From contig MOWL01000009.1 of assembly GCA_002110485.1 (NCBI GenBank), forward strand, positions 1 through 64,000: a stretch of DNA of 64,000 nt. Direction: 5' to 3'. Under the pieces are notes generated by a model. The model saw only the letters and a list, made by a program, of their open reading frames with translations. It did no database searches and was not told the DNA's origin. A program made the translations under genes and the position numbers. The stretch comes from Emergomyces orientalis (Eukaryota > Ascomycota > Eurotiomycetes > Onygenales > Ajellomycetaceae). This document shows positions 11,208-19,819 of this stretch, one piece after another (the stretch's first letter is position 1; each line of letters begins with the position of its first letter).

Positions 11208-11291
11208 GGAGCTATCAGGAGTTGAACCTGAATTGAGGACATGCATTGAGGACATGCAAAGTCCCAGTTTTACCAATTAGACTATAGCCCC
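11208..11291 (-). pseudogene. trnA: Mitochondrial tRNA-Ala(UGC) with 13-bp internal duplication
   Basis: Minus strand: acceptor GGGGCTA pairs with TAGCTCC, anticodon arm GGAC-TTTGCAT-GTCC gives UGC (Ala), and the T-arm is intact. A perfect 13-bp tandem duplication (11232-11244 and 11245-11257) lies across the anticodon stem 3' side and variable loop, which would prevent normal folding. This marks it as a decaying nuclear copy. It is next in order after trnL (16875-16951) once LINE-3 is removed. Confidence 0.85.
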
Positions 11292-11439
11292 TAAATTATA
11301 TATTTTAAATAACTACCTGTTATTATATTCAATAAGGTATATATAAACAATATATAACTTTAATTATATTTTTTTATAATAATAAAGTTATAAAATATTA
11401 TATAAATTCATTAGTGTATAAATTTTTTATAAATATTTA
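11292..11439. other. AT-rich mitochondrial spacer, with LINE-3 target duplication
   Basis: AT-only spacer between trnA and trnL of the captured tRNA cluster. The 11-bp ATAAATATTTA at 11429-11439 is repeated at 16822-16832 and brackets LINE-3. No gene is seen. Confidence 0.7.
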
Positions 11440-11850
11440 TTTATTATTATTATTATATTATACACCACTTAATCTCAGGGATATGTGGGAAACTATTTAT
11501 TTTATCTAACAAGGAAAACCATGCAATAAGAGAGCTTACTGCTGGATTAAAAACCTCATGCACTAATAAATGTATGCAACAGTTTCTGTGAGACTTCGGG
11601 CTACCGGGGACCAGCAACTGCTGTCCTCAAGAAGAGAAGAGAATGGGATGAGAAAAGAAAAATTAAAAATAAAGAAAAATTACACTGAGCATTTTTGAAA
11701 ATGCGCCCGCGTGTGAGTGAGTGAGTGAAAGACGCCAACTGCGCTCTGAAGCATAGAGAGCCGCGTCTTTAGCCTGAAATGAGCGTGGGGATGTGCCATG
11801 AGCACTGATTTTGTGTGGTAAGCGCGCTTTCAGCGGTTTCAGCATGGTGT

Positions 11851-14800
11851 TTATTGAGGTCTGCGTATGCTTGATTGAGATGTGATAGATTGCTGCTCCT
11901 CTGTCTGATAGACACTCAGTGTCTTTGCCAGTGAGAACTGTGGTAGAATTCCCTGCTTGATCCACCATTTTGTTAGACAGTGTAGCCCTTCTTTGGTGTT
12001 CAATAGCCATTTCTTGTCGATTCTGCCCTCATGCAGCAGACTCCCACGACTGTGCTGGAATCTATCACAGTGAACTATCACATGCATCACTGTTTCATTT
12101 GAATAGCCACATTCACATGCTGGTGATGGGAAATCCGGTACTCGTCTTTTATGTAGAAAGGCTGCCAGCCCTGTTTTCCCTGATCTTAGTTGAATTATCA
12201 GCGAGCTTCTGGCCTTGCTTAGGCCCTTGTGCCATTTCAGAATGCTTTTGTCCGGGGGTCGACCAAAGAGTTCACACCAGGGAGGTGCTCTAGCTCTCCA
12301 TTGTTTTCTCCATCTACTCAGGATTTCTTTTCGCACCCATTCATCATGTGAGAAGTGCTGTGTTGCTGCTGAATTTGTGCTTTGAGCAGTCTCTTGCTTG
12401 CTCTTTTCCATCCAAAGCTTCTCTCAATTTTCAGGCAGACTGTCTGGATGAATCACCTTCTCAATGAGTCTTCTGTGCACTGCGCCTCTTCGCCTGAGTT
12501 TGACTCTCACTGCTGTGCATGCCTCTTCAATTTGTGTTGCCATTCCAGAGGCCTTCAGTCATTTTGTGGCGCGCGCCACAACTCCATCAAGATAGATGTC
12601 CAGGGGTGATGTGTATGTCTCTGCTTCCAGTGTGGATATTGGTGTTGCTCTGTATGCTCCAGCTACTATTCTCAGGCATTCATTCTGTGTTCTGATTAGG
12701 CCCTCTGTGCGCTGTTTATTGCGCATGCGTCCTTCGCGCTTGATGCGCGGTTGATGCCATGCCAGTGCGCTGTAAGCTATAGCTGGCCGTATGACCATGT
12801 TGTATATTGTTCTAGCTTGATGTAGGGGGACTCCCCAGGTGGCCTGTGTTGTCTGTGATAGTGCCTTTATCTGTGACTTCATTTTTCCTGCTATAGCATC
12901 CATGTGACCTTTCCATTGAAGCTTGGAATCCAGCCATACTCCTAGAACTCTCATCACCTTCTGTGGCTTGATAACTTGCTGAGGCAGTCTCAGAGAGTGA
13001 TTCAAGTTGAATCGAGTTCGGGCTCTAGTGAAGTGCATCAACTCATACTTCTGCAGAGCAAAAATAGCTCCATGTCTTCCTGCCCATTCTTCACATTCTG
13101 CGTGCACCCGTGTGAGCTGCGCGCAATTTGCTTCAGTTGATGGCCCGTATGCTACTATATTGACATCATCCACAAATCCTATGCAGCTCACTGGTCTATT
13201 CAAGGGTGAGCATATCCGGAGCAGTTCCTCATTGTAAAATAGAAAGAGAATGGGGGAGAGAGGTGATCCTTGTGGTATCCCAGCTGGAATATTGAAGGCC
13301 TCAGTTTCCTGTTCTTCAAATGTGAGCGTGGATCGTCTATATGACATAAATGAGTGTATCCACCCTGTCAGCTGTCTTGGTAGGCCCTTCATGCGAAGAA
13401 TGTGTGTGAGTCGGTCTTTGAGCACTCTATCATAAGCTCCTGAGATGTCCAATGATAGAACTGTGACCACTGTGTCTGACTCCTCCCATGCTGTTCTAAT
13501 TTGTGCTAGCAGTAGTGATACTGCTGTTTCAGTTGATCTGGCCCGCCTAGCACCCATCTGTTGAGATGGCAGTAGATTGAGTGTTTCCACTAGCCGTCTG
13601 AGTTCCTGCGTGGTGGTTGATTCTATTATTTTTCCCATTGTATCCAGTAGGGCAATGGGCCTCCATGCCTCTGTCTTTTGATAATCCCCTTTTCCTGGTT
13701 TTTTCAGTACCACTGTTCGAGCGGTCTTGAATATCTCCGGGTAGTGTTCCCATTCCCAGCATGCCAGTGTGAGCTCTGTCATAGCCTTTGTGAAGCTTGG
13801 TCCCAGCATTTTCAGAAATTCATTGGAGACTCCATTGATACCTGGTGCTTTGTTGCTTGGTAGATGTGCTATGAGCGCGGCCATTTTCTCCTCTGTGATG
13901 CTTATTGTCTCTGTTGTTTCCAGTGGGTGTTCCGCCTCCTCCATGTCCCTGTTGTCACTGACTAGTGGCAGGGGGAAGAACCTTTGTCTCAGAATCTTGG
14001 CTTTATCATCAAAGGAATTGACTGGTGGTAGATTTTCTCTGCCTTCTACTATCAATGCTGGAATTCTTGGAGGTTGTGCATGCTCATTGCTGCTTTGACG
14101 CCCCCATTTGGCCATCTTCCATAGTAGCTTGGGTTTGGACTCTGTGCTGTGCATTAGTTCTCTGAAACTGTTTGTTTTAGCCAGTTTAACCTCTCTGTTT
14201 CTCAGGGCTCGAGCTTTAATTATATCTGCTGCAGAGATGTTTCTGTCTTTCTTGGCTTTTTTATATTGATTGACTGCCTCTGCTACTCGAGGGGACCACC
14301 ATGACCGGCTGTGTTGACTGTAGTTTGAGACTTTGGCATGTTTTGCTGCTAGATCTTCCACAAATTTGACAAGATATCTTGCATAGCTGTTTATCTGATC
14401 TTTTGAAGTCAGTGCCCCTGGGCTTCTCAGTGTCTGGCAGTCCTGCGCTATCTGTTCCGGGCAGAAGTGATGCCAAGTGCGTCTTTTTCTGCTGCTATAT
14501 AATGCTTTTAGCTCAAGAGTAGTTGCAATTGGCATGTGATCTGATGCCATATTTGCTTCATGTTCTAGCTTGCAGCTGATCATTTGACTGTGTAGACCAG
14601 CAGACAAAAAGATTAGATCCACTGTGGTGCCCTGACTTCCTCTATCTTGCCAGGTGATCGTGCCTTCTGGAGTTGCTAGATGTAGATTCAAGGCACTGAT
14701 TTGAGCATTGAGTTCCCAGGCCATGGCAAAGTTTTCTCTGACCCTGCTACCTCCCCAGAGAGTGTGATGTACATTAAAGTCTCCAATCACTATAACATCT

Positions 14801-15318
14801 GCTTGATGCGTGTTTATTTGAGTTTCCTGCGCGCCTGATGCTCCCTCTGCACTCTCAGTTGTTGCTTGATGCGCATTTTCCTGGTTTATTCGCGCTTCTA
14901 GCATTCTATCCGCTTCTTCAACCACCGCTTGGAGCTGATGAATGGGTGAGTCTGGTGGCATGATTGTGTAGCTTCCTGGTGGTGACGCGTACATGTTGAT
15001 GATATTGATAGGCCCACTCTCTGTCAACAGAGTAAGTACCAGTATATGAGTGGATATTGTGCTCACTCTTCAGGTCTTGACTGCAATTCTCTTGTTAATT
15101 AGAAAGCACACCTTCATGTCCTTCTGCTCCATGCCTGCTTGCCAGAATCCACAGTTGGCTGGACAGTGTGTGCCTGTTTTAGGGTGTTTTTGTATCCAGG
15201 GCTCTTGTATTGCAATCACATCATAGTTTAATGCCGTTTCGGGCTTTGCCAAAAGAGGTCCCATAACCTTGTTTGACTTATGCACATTGTATTGTAAAAT
15301 GACTAGCCTGTTCTTCAT
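11851..15318 (-). CDS. LINE-3 ORF2: AP endonuclease and reverse transcriptase
   Basis: One frame of 1156 codons from ATG 15318 to TAA 11851-11853, interrupted only by TGA at 15070-15072, 12559-12561 and 12424-12426. The endonuclease has IQEPW, GDFNVHHTLWGG and SDHMP. The RT has IPQGSPLSPILF, SLDISGAYDRV and active-site FVDD (CIGFVDD). A Cys-rich end (CECGY..H..C) follows, but no RNase H is seen, unlike LINE-1, -2 and -5. TGA 15070 sits in AVKT-x-RVSTIST, where related LINEs have SWR. If TGA reads as Trp the protein is 1155 residues and intact; otherwise it is cut into three. Confidence 0.85.
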
Positions 15319-16700
15319 GATTCATTCATGTGATTATTCTGCGAGCTGCTGTTCTGTGTTGATGTCTCCAGTGTTACTGGACCACTTGCTGCTCAAATGA
15401 AGCTTGTCATAGCTCCTTGTTGTTGTGCTCCTGCTCTTGATACATCTGTTGGTCTTCCTGCTCTTCGCGGGGGTTCTATGAAGTCCTCATTCAGAGGCCT
15501 GTTCTGTTTGCGTGGAAAGCTAAATTCATCTGTGTCTGGTGCTCTTATATTGAAGCGCTTGGGGCGTTCAATCAGTGCCTCTTTAGCACTTTTGGCTTTC
15601 AGTCTTCTCTCTGGGCAGTTTGAGTGCCATGCTGCATGACTATCACCACAGTTACTGCACTTGGGTCTGCTGCCTTCTGCTGCTCCTTTGCAGGCCTTGT
15701 CACCATGACCTTTTTGTGCACAGTGACCACAGGTTTCCTCTCTTCTGCAGAAGCGAGCTATATGTCCATACTGTTGACACTTGTAGCATCGTGTGACCCT
15801 GGCCTCTCTGTGAAATATTTCAACTGTGCAATATTCATTGCCTAGAACGAGTCCATTGTCCACCAGTGCATTGGCCTGGTGAGGTGCAGCAACATTGATG
15901 ATTATACTGCCATGTGATTTCTGTTGTCTAACCATCATTTTGTCCACCTTGTGTATCAGCGCCTTGCAGCATAGTGCTGTATTCTGCTTGTAGATGCTCT
16001 CAATGGCGTACTCAGAGCTGCTCCAGTCAATGGCTTCCATAGAAGCACCTTTGACTAGTACTGCATACATCTCCTGCTTCATGCGTGCTTTGTCTCCCCA
16101 TTCACGCGTCCAGCTATCATCTGCTGCGAGCTCTGCCTTGGTGTTCTGTGTGTCCGTCATCAAAATCACATCTCCGCTTGGCATGTGCCTTGCTGCCACC
16201 ACTTTGCCCTTGGTTATCTCTTTGATGGCCTCATTCGCTCGTTTAACAATCATTTCTGGTGTGCATTCTGCCTCTGGCATAGCATTGCAGCTTCGTCGAG
16301 TAATGACTACCTCTCGCAGTGTTCTGGTTGGTATGGTTTTAACTGTTGTCTCCCCTCTGGCTGCTATTGCTGCCCATGAGAGTGCTCCGTTGAGCTTGTC
16401 TCGCGATTCCTGCTGTTTTGGTGTGCCAATTGCGCGTTCCATTCCCTCCAGGAGCTGGTCACACAGTTCCACCTTCACTCCTCGCACTGCTTCCAATGCC
16501 TTCTGTAAATACTCTTTATCTTTATTATTCACTTTCTCATTCTTCTCTCCCTCTTCAAGGATCGCAGCTAGTGTTTGAATTGCTGTTGCTAAGCTGTTTG
16601 TCTTTGTTTTCTGTGTCGCAGAGTTTTTCGTCTCCGGCACGCGTCGAGCCTCACGCATGCCATCTTCCACCATAACCACCTCCCCCACATCCAATGCCAT
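15303..16700 (-). CDS. LINE-3 ORF1: zinc-knuckle RNA-binding protein
   Basis: Starts at ATG 16700. Under the standard code it ends at TGA 15393 (435 residues); with TGA as sense it runs on to TAG 15303-15305 and overlaps the ORF2 start by 16 nt, a usual LINE arrangement. Three CCHC knuckles are seen (CYKCQQYGHIARFC, CGHCAQKGHGDKAC, CSNCGDSHAAWHSNC), with an N-terminal helical region. In the family it coats element RNA and helps reverse transcription. The second TGA (15315-15317) overlaps the ORF2 ATG as ATGA. Confidence 0.82.
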
Positions 16701-16874
16701 CGTAATGATGTGTAAAGAATGCCTGATGCTCTCTTTCTATTCTTAATAGTGTTTTTCCCGCGTGTTTGATTGTTTTTCAAGTTTTATTATTTCTTGACTT
16801 TGTATCGACACTTGCTATGACATAAATATTTAATTATTTCTAAGTAATAAATAATAAAAATTATTATTAATTAT

Positions 16875-16951
16875 CCAAGGCACGATTTGAACGTACACGA
16901 AATCCATCACCTAATTTTAAGTTAGGTCTGTCTACCAATTCCAGCACTCGG
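16875..16951 (-). pseudogene. trnL: Mitochondrial tRNA-Leu(UAA), nuclear copy
   Basis: Minus strand: anticodon arm CCTAA-CTTAAAA-TTAGG gives UAA (Leu), with the long variable arm region of a class II tRNA and T-loop TTCAAAT. The acceptor pairs imperfectly, consistent with decay. It is fifth in the order T-E-V-M-M-L. Confidence 0.8.
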
Positions 16952-16988
16952 ATTAAAAAAATTTTAAAAATAATAAATAAATTAATGT

Positions 16989-17059
16989 AAGGCTAAAATG
17001 AGTCGAACATTTATAAAAGCTATCATGAGCAGCTGGCTTTACCATTAAGCTATAGCCTT
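16989..17059 (-). pseudogene. trnM: Mitochondrial tRNA-Met(CAU) copy 1, nuclear
   Basis: Minus strand: acceptor AAGGCTA/TAGCCTT, anticodon arm AGCTG-CTCATGA-TAGCT with CAU. Folds as a cloverleaf. Part of the captured tRNA cluster downstream of rnl. Confidence 0.8.
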
Positions 17060-17074
17060 AAAAAAAATTTTTAA

Positions 17075-17144
17075 AGCAAGTTTAGGAATTGCACCTAAAT
17101 TATTGGATCATGAGTCCAATATGTTACTATTACATCAACTTGCA
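17075..17144 (-). pseudogene. trnM: Mitochondrial tRNA-Met(CAU) copy 2, nuclear
   Basis: Minus strand: acceptor GCAAGTT/AACTTGC, anticodon arm TTGGA-CTCATGA-TCCAA. A second Met tRNA beside the first is typical of this mitochondrial cluster (initiator and elongator). Confidence 0.82.
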
Positions 17145-17153
17145 TTTAATAAA

Positions 17154-17226
17154 TAAGAAATAGGTGATTTGAACACCTGACCTTTCGCGTGTAAAACGAC
17201 AGCTCTACCACTGAGCTAATTTCTTT
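17154..17226 (-). pseudogene. trnV: Mitochondrial tRNA-Val(UAC), nuclear copy
   Basis: Minus strand: acceptor AAGAAAT/ATTTCTT, D-arm GCTC..GAGC, anticodon loop TTTTACA (UAC, Val). Two anticodon-stem pairs are broken, which suggests a non-functional copy. Confidence 0.75.
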
Positions 17227-17227
17227 C

Positions 17228-17301
17228 AACCCAAGAGAGATTTGAACTCTCGCACTAACAGTGAAAATGTTATGTCTTAACCATACTTGACCATTGGGTC
17301 C
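17228..17301 (-). pseudogene. trnE: Mitochondrial tRNA-Glu(UUC), nuclear copy
   Basis: Minus strand: acceptor GGACCCA, anticodon arm TAACA-TTTTCAC-TGTTA with UUC (Glu), T-arm GAGAG-TTCAAAT-CTCTC. Cloverleaf intact. Confidence 0.85.
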
Positions 17302-17312
17302 TTTAACTATTT

Positions 17313-17387
17313 TTAGCCCAGTGCAAGTATCGCACTTACTTAAACCGATTACAAAACGGTTGCATTACTTTTATGCTAACCAGGCTA
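17313..17387 (-). pseudogene. trnT: Mitochondrial tRNA-Thr(UGU), nuclear copy
   Basis: Minus strand: acceptor TAGCCTG, anticodon loop TTTGTAA with UGU (Thr), one mismatch at the base of the anticodon stem. First tRNA after rnl, as expected. Confidence 0.78.
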
Positions 17388-17394
17388 TAATATG

Positions 17395-17900
17395 AGCTAT
17401 AATTAGTATACTATAAAATTAGTACTTTATGCCTTAAAATAATTAATATTCTTACAACTAAAGCCTATGTAATTAATATACTTCGTAGTGTTCTACTACG
17501 TTTATAAGAGTATAGTATAGTAAGCTTCGCGCTTAAATGCATTCAGCACTTATCTCTAACTGACTTAGCTTTCCTGCCATGCTTAATAAACAATACTACT
17601 TAAGTGAAAGTAGTATAGGATAAAAAATATCAAAGTTAAACAACAGGTAAACCATAGGTCAGCATACCCAACTCCTTTCGTACGAAGGGGCTATCTATAT
17701 TAGACTCTAATTACCTCTAGAAGATAGAAACCATACTGTCTCACGACGTATTAAACCCAGCTCGTGTAGCTCTTTAACCGACGAACAGTCGTACCCTTCA
17801 TGATTTCTACATTCATGTGGATGAGCTAAGCCGACATCGAGGTGCCAAACCGCGCACTCAATTTGTACTCTCTTGCGCAAATTAGCCTGTTCAATTTATG
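17395..17900 (-). pseudogene. rnl: Mitochondrial large rRNA (rnl) 3' exon fragment
   Basis: Minus strand carries the conserved 3' domains of LSU rRNA, including the sarcin-ricin region (GTACGAAAGG type, near 17680-17690) and the peptidyl-transferase-side helices around 17730-17850. The exon ends near 17880-17900, where an intron with rps3 begins. The rest of rnl is absent. Confidence 0.88.
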
Positions 17901-18024
17901 TTATCATAAAAGTTTTTTATCTTTTATTTCCATTCTTTTCAAAATGGTTCAGACTATTTCATCATCTTTATTAATTATATATTTTATTAGCAAGATATAT
18001 AATATTTATATTTGTTATAATAAT

Positions 18025-18465
18025 TTAATAACCACTTAATCAACCTTTAATACCAAATGAACCTAAAGCAGAATTATCATTAAGGTTAGTATAATCAATA
18101 TTAGATCTAAATTTACCTCTTAATAAATTTGAAGAATTACCATAGAAGGATGAATTAATATTAGCTATACTATCTTTAATTTTATTTTTTGTTAAAGATC
18201 TTGCAGCAGTAAAACGTCTAGTTAATCTACCATTAGCTTGTAATTTAATACCTGCTACTTTTTTATATTTAATATCATCAAAGATAGTTTTCTTTAAATG
18301 ATTAGATTTAGTTTTATTTTTTAATAATAAATCATATAATATATCATTAGTAATATCTAATTTATTATTTAAATTATCTTTTATTAAATTTCAATTAAAA
18401 ATATATTTATTATTAGGATATAAGATTAATAAACTTTTTTTTTTTAAAGGTATAATATAGTTAGT
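18025..18465 (-). pseudogene. rps3: rps3 fragment from the rnl intron
   Basis: Minus-strand reading with TGA as Trp gives the C-terminal part of mitochondrial ribosomal protein S3 (GIKLQANGRLTRRFTAARS and SALGSFGIKGWLSGY), stop at 18025-18027. In many ascomycetes rps3 lies inside a group I intron of rnl, which fits its position just upstream of the 3' exon. The N-terminal half is cut off at about 18465, where nad3 sequence in the other orientation begins. Confidence 0.85.
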
Positions 18466-18650
18466 GCTTATTTTAATGGATTATATGGTTTAATTATTAT
18501 GCTAATTTTCTTTCTTGTTTTAACTTTAGGTTTTGCATTTGAGTTAGGTAAAAATGCATTAAAAATAGAAAGTAAACAAATGAATAGTTTGACACATGAT
18601 TGAAAAACTAAAAAAATGGAAAGTATACTTAATTATATTAATTAAGAAAA
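18466..18650 (+). pseudogene. nad3: Mitochondrial nad3 3' fragment
   Basis: Encodes YGLIIMLIFFLVLTLGFAFE then LGKNALKIESKQ, the last membrane helix and tail of Nad3 (complex I), with TGA as Trp in THDWKTKK. The 5' two-thirds is missing. About 60 bp of it is repeated at 10697-10756. Confidence 0.82.
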
Positions 18651-18722
18651 AAAAAATAAAAAATAACTTTTAATAAATAATTTAGATTAATTTATAAAAA
18701 TATTTTTTATTAAAGAATATCA

Positions 18723-18795
18723 AGGAGCTTGAACAGATGAATCTGTGTTTTGACTGCAAATTAAAATTTAGAGATTTGATTTCTCCTGACTTCTA
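18723..18795 (+). pseudogene. trnC: Mitochondrial tRNA-Cys(GCA), nuclear copy
   Basis: Acceptor AGGAGCT weakly pairs with GACTTCT; anticodon arm TTTGA-CTGCAAA-TTAAA gives GCA (Cys). D-arm and acceptor are degraded. Two partial copies of the same gene lie at 10761 and (inverted) 11114. It lies just before nad1. Confidence 0.68.
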
Positions 18796-18992
18796 TAATA
18801 TTTTAATAATCTAGTTCTAATTTAATTAGTAGTAGATGTTTATTTAATATTTAATAAAAATAAAAAATATTTATTATATTCATTTTTTTAATTATAATTT
18901 GAAAGTTTATTTTAACATAACTTAAAAAAAAAATTTTTGTTTTTTTTTATTTGTTAGAATATTTCATTAAGTTATTCTATTTTATATATAAT

Positions 18993-19213
18993 ATGACATA
19001 TTTAATATCAATTATAGAGGGTATATTAGTTATAGTTCCTTCACTATTAACAGTAGCTTTTGTTACAATTTCAGAAAGAAAAACAATGGCAAGTATGCAA
19101 AGAAGATTAGGACCTAATGCAGTAGGTTACTACGGTCTTTTACAGGCTTTTGCTGATGCATTAAAACTATTATTAAAAGAATATGTATCTCCTACACAAG
19201 CTAATATAATTTT
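18993..19213 (+). pseudogene. nad1: Mitochondrial nad1 5' fragment
   Basis: First 73 or so residues of Nad1, the quinone-site subunit of complex I: MTYLISIIEGILVIVPSLL, ISERKTMASMQRRLGPNAVG and YGLLQAFADALKLLLKEY. Homology stops at 19213, where a LINE relic is joined, so about four-fifths of the gene is absent. Confidence 0.92.
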
Positions 19214-19470
19214 ACGACTAGCGTACACATAGCGCCACCCCCTATTATATTTTCTAGCTACAAATAGAAACAGGCCGCCGCCATCTCGTATGCGCGGAGG
19301 CCCAACGAACCTTTGAACTACAAATCTTTTTATGCATGAGGTTTATAGCCCAGTAATGAGCAAAGCTCATTAAATGATTTTTCTTGTTAGATAGAATATA
19401 GTCCCCCACATATTCTTGCGATTAAGTGGCGTATGAAATAATAATAAATAAATAATACTAATTGATAAAA
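19214..19470 (+). mobile_element. LINE-4: 3' relic of a LINE-3-like element
   Basis: Only the 3' UTR remains. It shares with LINE-3 the block GCATGAGGTTT, then CTTGTTAGATA, CCCACATAT and ATTAAGTGG, and a (TAA)n-type tail at about 19437-19460. It is in plus orientation and abuts the broken nad1 copy, so it is a strongly 5'-truncated insertion or a rearranged end. No coding sequence. Confidence 0.8.
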
Positions 19471-19817
19471 ATTGTTTGAATAGAATTATACTGTTGTGAC
19501 TTGATTCTTAGTAGCTATTACTAATAGTTGAACTTAGTAATAGAGTAGAGTGACTTGTTTATAGTTAACTAATTAGACTTAGTCAATTCTAGTGTGTATT
19601 AGTTGTGTTACTAATGATTATTATTCACTTTTATTAACCCCGTGAATTAGGGGCGTGTGGTGCCAAAAAAACTGATCGTGGTGCCAACTCGGGCTGGAAA
19701 AACAGCTCGGGGTGGTTCAACCCAATTTCAACTTGAACCCATGACACTACTTCATTAAAAGTACAGTACGTCCCTAGTGCAGGAAGCAGAAGACCCCGTG
19801 AATGTGTAACCGGCCCC
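19471..19817. other. Non-coding spacer between LINE relic and pogo element
   Basis: AT-rich at first, then GC-richer from 19640. It contains two GTGGTGCCAA boxes (about 19660 and 19690). I see no gene, RNA or recognisable repeat. Confidence 0.5.
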
Positions 19818-19819
19818 TA

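Larger units (their letters stand above)
11440..16821 (-). mobile_element. LINE-3: full-length Tad-like LINE without RNase H
   Basis: A 5382-bp minus-strand LINE flanked by an 11-bp target duplication (11429-11439 and 16822-16832) inside mitochondrial tRNA spacer DNA. ORF1 has three CCHC knuckles and ORF2 an AP endonuclease and RT, and it ends in a (TAA)n tail (11440-11460). Its base composition is much less AT-rich than LINE-1 or LINE-2, so it is another lineage. Its 3' end (11462-11515) is about 80 percent identical to the relic at 19390-19435. Confidence 0.95.

Noticed and set aside
12559..16700. Plus-strand frames across LINE-3 (for example near 15994-16578).
   Set aside because: They are antisense to ORF1 and ORF2 and lack family motifs.
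17395..18650. Functional rRNA, rps3 and tRNA genes.
   Set aside because: Only the 3' exon of rnl and half of rps3 are present and the flanks are joined to unrelated mitochondrial pieces, so they were scored as pseudogenes.
5228..19213. The region could be a true mitochondrial genome carrying LINEs.
   Set aside because: Genes are truncated, duplicated and inverted, tRNAs are damaged, and the same contig carries nuclear genes with introns. A nuclear copy is simpler, though read depth should be checked.
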